Positions 28,369 to 39,822 of a stretch of DNA of 64,000 nucleotides are shown one piece after another. Below the pieces are notes generated by a model. The model was given only the letters and a program-made list of their open reading frames with translations, ran no database searches and was not told where the DNA came from. Numbering within the stretch: the first letter of the stretch is position 1; the number at the start of each line of letters is the position of its first letter. The stretch is from Phellopilus nigrolimitatus (lineage: Eukaryota > Basidiomycota > Agaricomycetes > Hymenochaetales > Hymenochaetaceae): assembly GCA_021029095.1 (NCBI GenBank), contig JAJOHG010000003.1:1364001-1428000 (forward strand), given 5' to 3'. Made by a program: the position numbers and the translations under genes.

Positions 28369-29241
28369 CTAGATTGTGGACGGAAGATCGTCAATACGTC
28401 GCTTCAGTGTCTCAAGGAAAGCGTAAGAATCAAGGATCGATCCTGCACAGCGTTGGCATCCCGTATTCGCAGATTGGGCGAGAAACGCCATCGAGAATAT
28501 AACGTCCGTCGTCGGGCGCGCATGCAGCTCCTCCTTTGCTCGCCGCGCAAAGTCTGTCCACCAGCGCGGGGGGCACAGCGAGCCGTAGTGCGCTGCGCTG
28601 CACTGCATACACTTCACGTCGTCCGTGCCCACAATCGAACTCTCCAATACGTCTTCCGCGGCCGCACTCCGCCGACGATGCAGGTCGAGCAGCCGGTGGT
28701 ATGACCACGCGGTGATGTACTTCAGGTCTTCCGAAAGCGGGCAGTCGATAATGTTGATGCGCAGCGTGTGCGAGGATGCAAGTCGTGCCTCGTGTTCAAG
28801 GTCGTGACGGCATGCAATAGCGTACACCCTAGTGGGCTCTTTCTCGACGAAGCGTGGTGACACAAGGAGGCGGCGCAAGGTCTCGGAGGCACGGACCATA
28901 TCGTACTTCATCGCAGCCGCGAGCAGGACTGAAAGCTCGTCGAGAGTACTTATGACGGGCTCCATTCCGGGATAGATTAGCTTCAGCAAAGTTTCCATGA
29001 CCTCCGTGTTTTCCGGGATGTCGACGGTAGGTGCGGTGGCACTGTCTGTTGAATCGCCTTGTGGCAAAGTAAATAGGTCTCTAAAGAACGGAGATGCCTC
29101 CGAGAGGATGTGGCGATGGACCCGGAGCTCTACATTGTCGCTTGTGCGAAGCACGACGTCGGCGTCGGGGGTAGTGAACGGACTGAGCATGGCGAGGACG
29201 ACGTGGGGAGAAGAGGAAGGTGTGGCGGTCTGAAACAGCAT
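28369..29241 (-). CDS. BTB/POZ domain protein
   Basis: A single uninterrupted exon encodes 290 residues from the ATG at 29241. A BTB domain starts at about residue 23 with PDADVVLRTSDNVELRVHRH, followed by ILSEASPFFRDLF, the classic beta1/alpha1/alpha2 order (D-V-x-x, H-x-x-I-L, S-x-x-F). LLKLIYPGMEPV matches the later BTB helices. The C-terminal ~150 residues are helical with four or more Cys/His (CMQCSAAH, CQRCAGS) that could bind zinc. This is a common mushroom BTB architecture of unknown role, probably a dimerising adaptor. The frame is open further upstream to 29475, but that part has no family support. It is unrelated in detail to the BTB protein at 16.9-18.2 kb. Confidence 0.85.
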   Translation of the reverse strand: MLFQTATPSSSPHVVLAMLSPFTTPDADVVLRTSDNVELRVHRHILSEASPFFRDLFTLPQGDSTDSATAPTVDIPENTEVMETLLKLIYPGMEPVISTLDELSVLLAAAMKYDMVRASETLRRLLVSPRFVEKEPTRVYAIACRHDLEHEARLASSHTLRINIIDCPLSEDLKYITAWSYHRLLDLHRRRSAAAEDVLESSIVGTDDVKCMQCSAAHYGSLCPPRWWTDFARRAKEELHARPTTDVIFSMAFLAQSANTGCQRCAGSILDSYAFLETLKRRIDDLPSTI

Positions 29242-30776
29242 AGTCTTCGGGTTTTGATATAAACTGGGCCCTGCGGCGTAACCCAAATAATCAATGAGAG
29301 TGGCTGGTCTGCGGACAGTGGACAGCTTGCGCACATACCTTATTGTGCTACAACAAGACAACATTCTCTTCCTGCCCTCTGATCTGTGTCTCGTATATAA
29401 AGCGGTCTCTGGTGACATGCTCGCACAAGCCCCGCAACGAAAACTCGCTCTCAGGAGAGAAACTGCCATGACCAAAGTCTACAACTTCTGCACCTGCCTG
29501 GCCTCCTGATGAAAAACCTGGCGCAATATATGGGGCGTTCCTGCTTGATTTGGCATCCGTGCTTGCTCTGGCGCTCGAGAGTACTTTGATATCTGACCTA
29601 CCCGACAAGAGCTGTCTTGCATATTGTCTTGCGTCGTTTGTCGGGAGTAACCTTGATCGTGTGCTGGCACGATTGACCAACAACACTATTATGGGCACGC
29701 CGGCACAAGGCACAAGAATTAGTGGTCTCAGAGTAACCCCAGCGCGCCGTAGGTCTAAGCCGATGAATATGTGGCTCAGAGGTGAGTTGTGTCCGAAGAA
29801 AAGATTTTTTCTTCACTCCCCCGACAGTTCCGTTCAGCTCCCGCAGACTGACAAATACGTAGCAGCCATGCATTTTTTTTTCGAACCAGCCGAAAATGGT
29901 GTAAATCTGAATTGGCGGCGCGTAATGCGGCTGGAGATCGTGTGAGTGTTTCACCATTCCAATCAGAGATCGACAAGAACCTCTATTTAGACAAGCGGTG
30001 GCAATCTGTCTTCGTTTAACAGGTCGGGGACGGTCGAAATTATTGAAGAAAGCGATTTCAATGCGAATTGCGATTTGAAGAAATCTAGGAGGTGGGAAAC
30101 AGATGTCTGATGTTGACATTATGCAGTATGATTGTGTAAAGCGGCTCACCCAAAAGTATTTGACCTAAAAATATGAGAAACTCAGACATTGGAAGAAGAA
30201 ACCGGGCCTTACCTCCTTATCCATTGTGGTAACTAAAAGTAAGGTGTTATTAAATTGAGAATACCCACTGACTATTTGGCAAGTCAATAAAGAAGCAAGG
30301 CTTACTGATGTCATATACTAAGAGGGTTGCAAGTGCAACTTGGCAGTAAAGTGTGGTATCTATCACTGACACATAGAACGGGACCAGACTAGGATCAACT
30401 GTCCCGAAGTTGGAGCGAGTCGAGTGCATTCTGTAAGTACTTGCAATACAAGCTGATGATGCCTCAAAGACGTTTATCCAGGGCACTTTCCGTGCGTCAA
30501 GACAGTTTGATGACCTCAGAAACATTTAAGAGCGGCCGGCCAGTCACCCAACTGACAACATGCATGAGATCTGAATCATTTCCGATCAATGATGTTGACA
30601 AGGGATCACGTCTCACCATACGTGTTTGAAGCACCGCTGTTTGAAACATCCAGCACATTGGTAAATACTTGATCGAGATCCATTCACAGCCTGAGCATGG
30701 GTGTGTCGGGAGACAGCAGGAGGGCTGTTTGCTGATTTGATTTTGAAGAGGCGTGTCAGGGCAAACAGTAACGCGT
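29242..30776. other. Intergenic
   Basis: No supported gene upstream of the MITE. Open frames on both strands lack family motifs. Confidence 0.5.
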
Positions 30777-30781
30777 AGTGT

Positions 30782-31361
30782 CACTGCGGGCATCCACTTA
30801 GAATCCCCCTGTGGTGAGTCAATTAGATGTTTTATTTAAGTGTGGCTTTCTCCACACATTATAGTTTAACACTTTTGGACACTTTTATCCAGATATATTT
30901 TTAACTTCCTTAAGCCTTTCTCTACACAGTATACTGTAATTGGGTCAAGGACTTCTGGCTGCCTATAACCGTTACACCAAAAGGCTGAATAATCACTTTA
31001 TAGTGATTCCAATTCCTGGAAGTATATAAGCAACTGGTTTCGGCATGCCCAAACCCGCACGCCCAGCTGGTAAGCCACCGGCTTACATATACTTTAACTT
31101 TCTTTTTGCCTTTGTCCACACAAGAAAGGCTTAACAAAGGCATGTTTTTGTCAAAGCACCCCTTTGTTAAGCCTTTCTTGTATGGACAAAGGCAAAAAGA
31201 AAGTTAAAATATACTGCTTGGAGAAAGGCATAAGAAAGTGAAAAAGTGATTTGGATAAAAGTGTCCAAAAGTGTTAAACTATGATGTGTGGAGAAAGCCA
31301 CAATTAAATAAAACATCTAATTGACTCACCATGGGGGGATTCTAAGTGGATGCCCACAGTG
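30782..31361. mobile_element. Foldback MITE, 580 bp, with 5-bp target duplication
   Basis: The element begins CACTGCGGGCATCCACTTAG and ends with the inverted complement CTAAGTGGATGCCCACAGTG. It is flanked by direct AGTGT repeats (30777-30781 and 31362-31366). The inverted arms continue inward for well over 100 bp with few mismatches and resume around a central hairpin near 31090-31200. The left arm carries about 160 bp not matched in the right arm. There is no coding capacity, so it is non-autonomous. The long arms and CACTG ends suggest a cut-and-paste DNA transposon, but the superfamily cannot be named from ends and a 5-bp duplication alone. Confidence 0.88.
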
Positions 31362-31366
31362 AGTGT

Positions 31367-32723
31367 TCGGAATGAAAATAACAGACTTGTTAACCTTCCT
31401 GTATCCTGTGAACAATTGAGTTAATAATATTTAACAGGTAAATTTTGCAAATTAGAGGGAAATCGGTAAAGGCCGCATATGTTTTCCAATGTTCAATTTG
31501 AGGAACAGTAAGGGTATAAGAGCGCTTATGGGTATCTGTATTCGCTTTTGTTCCGTGTGTGTATTACTGGAGCACTTCGAGATTTGTGATGCCATCATAC
31601 TACAAAAAAAAATCTAATGGCTGGAAAGCGCACCAGGTTCGGTAAATATACATGAGCCGCCAAGCTACACAAGCCTTCACATCAGCATGAGCATGAGAGA
31701 CAGGAAATTACAACTGAAACAATAGCAATTCCTGAACAAGAAACGAGCAAAATGTTCGCCAGGTGCATATGACTCAGCGGCTGATGCGCAATTTTATATT
31801 AGACTACGGCCCTGGGATATGAGTAAGACACATTTTGTTATCGAAGTGACTAATTTCCCTTATCTTCGAATACACAACACCATTTATTTTCAGTGCTATA
31901 TACATGTACTTAGACCTAGGCTATGTGGTCCCATTTGAGTATCAAAATCAAATCCCAAAATGATGTGGAAATATTTCGAGGAGTAGGGGTGTCTCAGAAC
32001 CACTGAACTAAGTGCATATCACCTTTTGCCATTTCTTTTCGGTAAAAAAAATAAAATAAAAATAAAAACGAAAAATAAAAATAAATGCTGTTGTCTGCCT
32101 TAGGAAACTTTTCCGAATAAGATTTTGTATTATTTTAGTCATTTCCCTTCTGCTCAGCGCTCAGCTATCACCGAAACAATTAACGCCGGTTTCATGCGGT
32201 ATACATGTACATGCTTGCATAAGACCGGGTTTCACTACTTGAGCAAAACTAGGAAACGAATCCTCAAATGTGAAGCATACATAGTATATCCAAGGCATAC
32301 TCGGAATATTTTTGAAAGAAATGTGAAGTGTGCGAAGTCAATTGCAAAACTCCATGATACGGTCTAGAAACGGACTTTCCCACGATTGATTTTCCTTCCT
32401 TCCCAACGATCGAGGCTTGAGGCTCGACACGAAGAATGCTGGATGGCACCCGTCGACGAACACCGCTTTCTGTTCCCGCCGTCATCGTCGTTCAGCATCC
32501 GAGACAGAGACCCGAAACCTTCCCTCTTTCTATGCTGGCCAAGCGTGGCTCTGCGTTTCGTTTCTGGACATCCGCCTTCTCGTGGGACGTGAGCGTGACT
32601 TCTGGAACACCCGCCTTCCCGCCTCTGAGACTGTCGACTTAAATAAGACGCTGCTCTGCGCCCGAAGACACACACCTTGCTTTACTCCTTAACCTACAAC
32701 TGGAAACCGCTCAGTACGACGAC
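31367..32723. other. Intergenic
   Basis: No supported gene. An A-rich simple repeat (A/T with repeated AAAAATA units) lies at about 32043-32085. Confidence 0.5.
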
Positions 32724-34051
32724 ATGGAGTTTGAAGAAACCAACTATGCGGAAATGGAGCCGGAGTATGACATGGAGTTTGCGAATTATGGGCCGAACGC
32801 CATCGAATTCCCCATGTCGCCCCCGCGCACCCCGCCCCTCGGAATTATCCCGCCGTTATACCAGCGCGAGCTGTCGCCATTTTCAGAGGCGACGTCAATG
32901 ACGAGCGTAGACAGCGCGGATTCCGTCGGTATGTTTCTAAGTCTCGTTCTCTTCAGACTGAACCCAGACTGTATTTTGAAGGTTATTATCGTGAAGAGGG
33001 TGGCCGGATGTTCCCATCCATGGTGCGCGGTTTTCGTGATTCATGGAGCCAAACACTCGCTGAGTGCATTGAAGCCGGATATGCCTGTGGTTCTGCCTGT
33101 CGATCATGCCGAAATGCGGCGTGTATCTGGCCAGTACAATCTCATCAAGCTCGTTCTAAGCGAACAGTACTCCGGAGAGATCAACGAACTTCTGAATCCC
33201 CCGTATGAGGCAAGCATTCGCGTCCTCGATGTCATCTGCAATACTCCGTGGTATGTCCGTGCTGCAGTTCAGGAAGATTGTCGATTAATGCGGATTTCTA
33301 CTGATAGGATTGACGACATGGCAGTGGAATACCCTCATGTCAAATTCACGGGATGTAATTTCGTCCCTACGAGACATCCTCACAATCCGAATATTCAGAT
33401 TGAGGTTTACAACCTCGATGATGGTTTACGGGGAAAGGACCAGTCCTATGACATGATTCACGCGATCGGCTGTTTCAAATTCGTAAACTCCATTCCTCTC
33501 TATGTTATTATGAACTGCGCTAAGCAGAAATTCCACAGACGCGCGACTTCAAATCTTGGCTTCGTGAGATGAAACGGCTACTTAAGCCCGGTGGAATTCT
33601 CCTCATCATTGACCTCGAAATGGCCGTCTGGGTGCGCGATGGCTCAGACCCATGGCAGACTATTCCGATGCTCACCAAATACGCGGAGCGCGTGATCAAA
33701 AGCCTGCATGCACAGGGCATTGACACCTCGAGCATGCCGCTTGTTGGTTCGTGGCTGCGTGAGATGGGCGGCTTCGCGGAGGTGGACGACACAGTGACAT
33801 GCATTCCCGTCGGTGACTGGGAAACGGACGAGCTCCAAAAGGAGATCGGCGTAATGGCTCGTGACAACGTCATGGCCGCGCTATTTTCGACGCATCCGCT
33901 CTGGCGCCGCGCAGGAACGACGCAAGAAGAAATGGATCGGATTGCCACTGCTGCGCAAGCTGAACTTTATGATCTCAACGCGGAACTCTTTCAGCGTATT
34001 TTTTGCGTGTTCGCCCGGAAGGAGGAGCAGCCTTTCACTGGCACATTCTAG
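32724..34051 (+). CDS. SAM-dependent methyltransferase-like protein
   Basis: Five exons (32724-32928, 32982-33022, 33075-33250, 33308-33482, 33539-34051) give 369 residues. The acidic N-terminus carries a PMSPPRTPP motif. The YYREEGGRMFPS segment that follows is typical of an expanded mushroom family of class I methyltransferase-like proteins. The Rossmann core shows RVLDVICNTPWI at motif I (the glycine-rich G-x-G is not obvious here), YPHVKFTGCNFVP as strand beta2, SYDMIHAIGCFKF as motif IV, and EMKRLLKPGGILLIIDLE as motif V/VI. Because motif I looks degenerate, SAM binding may be weak or lost. Members of this family are often near secondary-metabolism genes, but no such cluster is seen here. 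All introns are GT-AG. Confidence 0.85.
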
Positions 34052-37000
34052 TCTTTCTGCCTTGGTAAGTCCGCCGTACGTTCTGATTTCTCTTACTCAT
34101 TAAATTTCACCAGGTTTTGAATGATTATATTCGGGAACATACATTATCGCTTTCTATATTGTTACGACCTGCTCCTGCTGTGCATTCTTGCTTTGGGCTG
34201 GAACATTGGTATTTGTCTGCCTGTCTTGTCTGACTCCTGCTTATCTCGGTTTGCTCTTCACTGTACTACTTATCTGCACACTCGTATATCGAACAGTCTG
34301 CTGTATCCACTTCATCCACGTGCTTTCTTTGGTTTTGCGTCTCTACTTCCTTTTCCTTCTCTGTGCTATGACGAAATCAAGCATTTCCCAGACAGCCTTG
34401 ACTATTTATTAGTACCGCCGCCGCATATCGATGTCTGCTGGTTTATGGCTAAGCTGGTAACCGCGGAGGCGTTTTGGCGCGCGGCGCTGGATGATGGGTG
34501 TAATTTGCAATCGGAGCACACATTTAGTTTAGTTTATCCGCGCTTTCCTACCTCTTGTTTTTGTGTGTGTAATGCATTTCCCATTTGCAAAGCATCCTCG
34601 GTCGAATGTAAGCCTTCCGAGAAGCTGAGTCATAGGAGCACTGCCACTTGCGAGCCACAGTCATGGCGGTCGATCTCGGCGGAGCTCAAAATGTCGGCTG
34701 ACTTGTGCCGCCGCGGCGAACTTTTTTCAAGTTCAACTTGAGTTCAACTATTTGATTTTGCTCGACATACATGCCCTATTACTGGGAGGTTTTTCACGCT
34801 GTCCTGGGCCTAGGTGAGTCATATTCGTGTCAAGATCAGTCAGCTAGGTATTCTCTGACAGGTGACTCCGACTCGGTGAGTACTGCCAGAACCTGGTCGG
34901 ATGGATCATGTGAGAAGACACAACTCTACAACTGCGTATTATTGGGTCGGTAAGGCCATAAATACTTTGGCATGTGAAGAGGACTACAGCAAAAATAATT
35001 GAAAGTGTACGTCGTGTTCTTTCCAAATTCGCCGCTTCACCAACTAGTAACGATGCCACGCTACTCTTAAAAAGCACAATCTATATCCGACATGAAGGTT
35101 CTCGTTCAGATGAGAGAAGCATCGCCGACTTGGTGAGAAGCTGAGCTCAGCCCGACGAGCCGCTTCCGAAACACCCGACGGTTTCAAGCATCCTCACACG
35201 GAGCAGCTGAGTAAATGATACGCCAGGGTGAGAACGGAAGAATAGCCAGACAGGGCTGAGGTCAGCGACTACAACTTTTTTTGGCTAAGCAGGTTGAGAA
35301 GGAAAAGAAAAGAATGGGAAATTATACACCGGTACCTGCTCTGAAGCCGCCGAAGGGGCAATTTCGCATTTGCGCGATGGAGGCCTGGCTGCTTGATCAA
35401 CTTAGAGTGGAAAGGAGGTTCACCTTTTATACACCAGCGTCGTCATACTGCGTAAAATAAGGTTATCGTTCCAGCTCCAATGCCGCTATGCTTCGTGCTG
35501 ACTTGCCATTAGCAGGCGCGAAAGGGCCTGGAAGAAGAACGGCGAAGTACTTCTCGCCCCGATCAGCAGTGTCTGAGAGTACTTCGGACGCCTTCGGGCC
35601 AGGGAAGAGGCAGTGATCAATCGATCGCACAACACCGCAGAATATCACTTGCAAGCTGCGGGCTCCAGGCGCCTTGACTTCGTACCCTGGAAGAGCTAGC
35701 TTTCGTGATGAAGCCTCCAAGTTAAAATGCTGTTTTCGATGCCTTGTGTCGGCTTATTCGAATCTGCAAAAAGAATTCTTGATCTGCATACGGCCAGTTC
35801 GGACTAAATTTGTCCTCTTCACCTTCGCTAGGTGCTGCGACACGGCTTCAACACGGCACAGCACATTTAGCGTGCGTTCCGGGAATTTGGGGTTTATCCG
35901 ACCGCTCTTTCCATTCTTCACTAATCGGCATGTTGTGTGCGTCTGCTGATTTTTGTTAACATTTGCTAGCCATATTCCAACGGCCTGCTCAATCTAAGTC
36001 CCCGAGTCAGCCGGTTCTACTGCAAGGGAGTGCCACAGTGACTTTGTTAAGTTTTTCATACATCCGATTACAATCTAGGGGTTCACGGAACGAAATGCAT
36101 GGTGAACCTGACCATTCATTTAACGTCTTGGAGCGCTCGGCGCTGCGCCTTGAAAATCTCGGGAGTGCTAGTTTTCTCCGCCTATCTAAGATCTCGAGCA
36201 GTCGCTTACCCCCGTTTTAAGACTTAGATTACTTCTGCCTCTTAGGTTTCCCTCGCTGAAAAAGTGCCTGAAGACTTGGAACCGTATTCACTCTAAATCT
36301 TGTAGTTCTCTGTACCCGCAGATCGCACCGAAGAGGGCGTAAACGGTTTTTCCTTGCTGGCCAGTAAGAGCGCATGACCTCAACTGAGACGATGAGTGCA
36401 TCGTTTACTTCATAAATTCATTATTTAGGCAGACTAAGTTTAGCATTTACGGTGACACTCTAGACTATCAAACATCGCGGGAACGGACGGAAGCCATTTT
36501 GTGTAGCAACGGAACCTCGAACCGGAAGGGAGCTTTCGATGATCGAACTTCGCCGTTGAAATGTACTGGATTCAACAAACGCACCATAAACTTCACGGCA
36601 GGGTATAAGCCAGACAATAAGGCCGGTCGATCGATCGTTCCTAACACGCCTGCCCTCATCATTTCTTGTTTTCGTCAGGCGTGCTTCGGCGGTATCGCCG
36701 GAGCGCAAAAGCAGACATGACCGCTCGCGACCGCCGGCCAACAAACATTTGTCATGACCCTCTGCGGTCAGCAGGGACGCACTATGTTTGGTAAGAAAGG
36801 ACCGGAGAGGAGACTCGCAGAAAGTCATAAAACCTGCCGTGTGTCGCGCACCGGGAGTCCCTTCTGAGTTCTTCTTCTCCACGCTGCACATAATTCACTC
36901 CAAATCAGTTGAGAAGTTTGCGCGTAGATCGGGTCGACAATCGGCCACCGAAATTTGAGGCCTCGAGTTTGCGAGATCCAACTTTAAGCACAGATGACTT

Positions 37001-38116
37001 CCGGGAGAAATATTCACTTGTTCTGCATGCTGCTCGGGCGTGGATTTCGTATGCAGGAAATCATGCCGGAGTTCTTCACCGCAAGCGCGAGAAGTACGTT
37101 ACCGGTGCGTATATACGGCCTCCCCTCCAAATCTTACTGCTAGATCTTCGAATTTTATTCCCGAGGGAAGAGAAGCAACGCGTCCCAGCCACGATTCACT
37201 GGCAACGCGCCTTTCCACGAGTGGTCACCGCGACAATATTTAAGAGATTTGGACTCTTCGGTATATAGCAGCGACTTATACTATCCGTGGTGAACATTCA
37301 ATAAAGGGGGAGCGGTCCAAAAGATTTTTTTATGAACTCTATCAAGTAATTGGGGAGCCGACGTCCAGCGCCCCAGCAGGTTTAAGAGAGGCAAGCCTTC
37401 TGCCGTTCAGACTCTCACCTTTCGTATTTGCGTGGCGTTTCGCCGCCTTCGACTGAAGTTCTGGACCTGTAGGATGTGCTTGTGTAGATGAAAGATGCAG
37501 TAAATAAATAGTGCGCAAATAGATGACGAATGGAAACGAGGACAAGAAGGAAAGGAAGGTAACTGCGCAATACTTAAGCCGTACTGTAAGTGTGGGGGAT
37601 TTTCAAAAGAAAAGAGGGGGAGACGAAATGGTCAGCGTTCCTCAGCTGTGAAGGACGCATATAATTATGAACGGAATTAAGCAAACGAAAGTATATTAAC
37701 CAGCATAGACCGCTCGGAGAATCTGGGGTACAAGTGGGTGGGGGTTAGGGTGGTAGTGCCGGGGTACAGTGGTGCCGATCAAGAGAAAGAGAAGGATGGG
37801 GCGGCTCCGCGTTGACATGCCCAAACCTTCAACCCTGAAGTTGATGTGAAGATGGCTAGGGTCTCTATATCTTACGGGATAAAATGACTGAAAGCTGGGT
37901 GCGATCAACGCCTGTAGCGGACCAATGACGAGGAGTCGGGTGTCCAGAATATCCCTTCTGTTCCCAGAGCAAAAAAAGCAATAACGGAGACTCGTAGACG
38001 TGTTCAGCAGCGACAATCTTGAGAGGCGATGGGGGAGAAGAGCAATACGCAGATTTAGATCATTGATGGTCCCAGTTGTCGAGCTACTTTTTAACAAATT
38101 TTTCTTCGCAACGCCA
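34052..38116. other. Four-kilobase region without recognisable genes
   Basis: Many short frames on both strands, none with recognisable motifs or linkable by splice sites. No terminal inverted repeats or long direct repeats were noticed. Confidence 0.45.
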
Positions 38117-39430
38117 TCACATCGCCGGTGCCGTCGACTTTCGCTTAGTCTTTTTGCGCTTCGGCTTCTCGTCCTCATCGAAGTCGCTAGATTCCTCGCC
38201 CTTGGGAGGCACGTACTTCCCACCATCTGCGCCTGCGCTCTTCCTCGGTTTCCTCGGTTTTTTGGATTTCGGCTGAGGCGGCGTCTCAGATTCCGGATTA
38301 GGTGCGGCCATAATGGCATCGGTCTGCTCGAGAGCGGGAGAAGGGGATGCTATCAAGGTAGACGTCGGCTTTACGGTAGGCTTGGGCTTCATAGCCTGTG
38401 CCTTTCCTTTGCCTTTGGGTTTTAAAGCTGACGCTGATACCGGCGGCGATGCCGATCCCGCGTTTTCGACCTCGGATGCATCGGCCTTACGCTTTCTGAC
38501 TTTTGACGTCTTCTTATTTGCAGCCTCGCCTGCGTCGCTGTCTACGCCAAGTGCGTCTGCCTCGCGCTCGAGTTCGCGCATGTCATAATCTTCCTCCTCA
38601 TCGCTAGCCTCCTTCATGCTTTTACGCGTCGCTGCCCGCTGGCTGCGACCGCGCCCTTCGGAGACTGCGTCTGGGTTAAAACAGCGTAAACGCGCGCATG
38701 ATGTGAGTTTATCATTTTGCGCGGTAGAGTCTGCGCGAAAGCGCGCCCGCTTGACGTCTATTGTGTGAGATCCTTCGTAACACCAGCCGTCCGGAGGCCC
38801 TTGGTCCCCATCACCCTTAAGTGAATATAATAATTTACAAATTTGATGCAAGTCTTAAAGGAAGACGAAACGCACCTCGACCACCTTATTGCAGCAACCC
38901 CACAAAGTTTCGTACGTAGTTCCCGCGACACCAGCGACCTTGCTCTTCGAGCTGCCCACGTATTCAACCTCCGCGCTTTCATCGTCGTGTGGAACGAGAC
39001 AGCTTCTGTCCGTATTTTCGACCTCCACAAAGTCCTTATGGCAACGCACACAGTGCAGCTTCGGCGGGGGCGTGAGCGACGCGAAAAATTCGATTAATGA
39101 CGCAATTTCCTGCGGAGACGCATTTGCAATATGTGTGAGCACATATGAGTGCAGCGTTTTAGGGGGAACTTTTTTGATTAGAGAGGAAAGTTCGGAGGGA
39201 TCTGTCGGTGGTAGGTGTATATCGCCCGTTATGGGTTCAGTCACTGGGTTTGGAGACGAAAAACGCGAACGCTTCACACCGCGCTTCACATCATGAGGTA
39301 AATCTTCCTGGGGAGGGCCTGTAGCCGCTGAGGTGGATGCTGAAGGTGAAGGCGTCCGCAGCTGCGTTTGCTCGACAACGCCTGGAATAGGAGGTGCTCC
39401 TTTGCTCCTCCCAAAGAGTCCAAAGACCAT
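38117..39430 (-). CDS. Cys/His-rich putative zinc-binding nuclear protein
   Basis: Two exons (38876-39430, 38117-38815) join in phase to 417 residues. Residues 1-110 are Ser/Pro-rich with basic patches (DVKRGVKRSRF). A helical stretch (LSSLIKKVPPKTLHSYVLTHI) precedes a Cys/His cluster: CVRCHKDF, then CLVPH, then WGCCNK, then after the intron GWCYEGSHT. This C-x2-C-H...C-x3-H...C-C...C-x4-H spacing suggests a small zinc-bound module unlike a RING or PHD. The C-terminal ~200 residues are disordered, with alternating acidic and Lys-rich stretches (KSKKPRKPRK, KPKRKKTKRKS) that look like nuclear localisation signals. Function unknown. It is divergently transcribed from the next gene across a 392-bp spacer. 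Confidence 0.78.
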
Positions 39431-39822
39431 AGTTGATTCCCGATGAGCACAGTAAAAGATCAACCGCTCAAGAAGTGATAAGAAATTTGGAAAAGAGGAC
39501 AATGCCAGTGCTGTCGCGTTTCAAGTCGCGGTTGGCACGCAGCCACGCGCCTACTCCTAGTCACGTGTGTCACACTCATTACGTACACATAGGAGGCGCA
39601 GCCGCGTCGCGTGTCTACGGCGACTACGCGCTCCTTTGTCTTGAACAACTACAGCGACCTGTCTCAATTTCGCGAAGCTTGGTCTTACGAATTGCGATAC
39701 GCGGGATCTGCTAACTTGCGCTCAAACGCGAGAAATTTCTGTTTATCGCTTCATTTTTCTGGTTCTGTCGCGAGAGCTTAGCACGCGTAGTGAACGCCCT
39801 CGTTTTGTGATTTATTTTGGCG
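39431..39822. promoter_or_regulatory. Shared divergent promoter region
   Basis: Spacer of 392 bp between two divergent start codons, so it must hold both 5' UTRs and promoters. No TATA box or defined motif was recognised. It contains TCACGTGTGTCACAC near 39560, an E-box (CACGTG), as a candidate site. Confidence 0.4.

Noticed and set aside
34121..34741. Plus-strand frame rich in Leu, Cys and Phe that resembles a membrane protein
   Set aside because: Pyrimidine-rich composition produces spurious hydrophobic codons; no family match and no exon structure.
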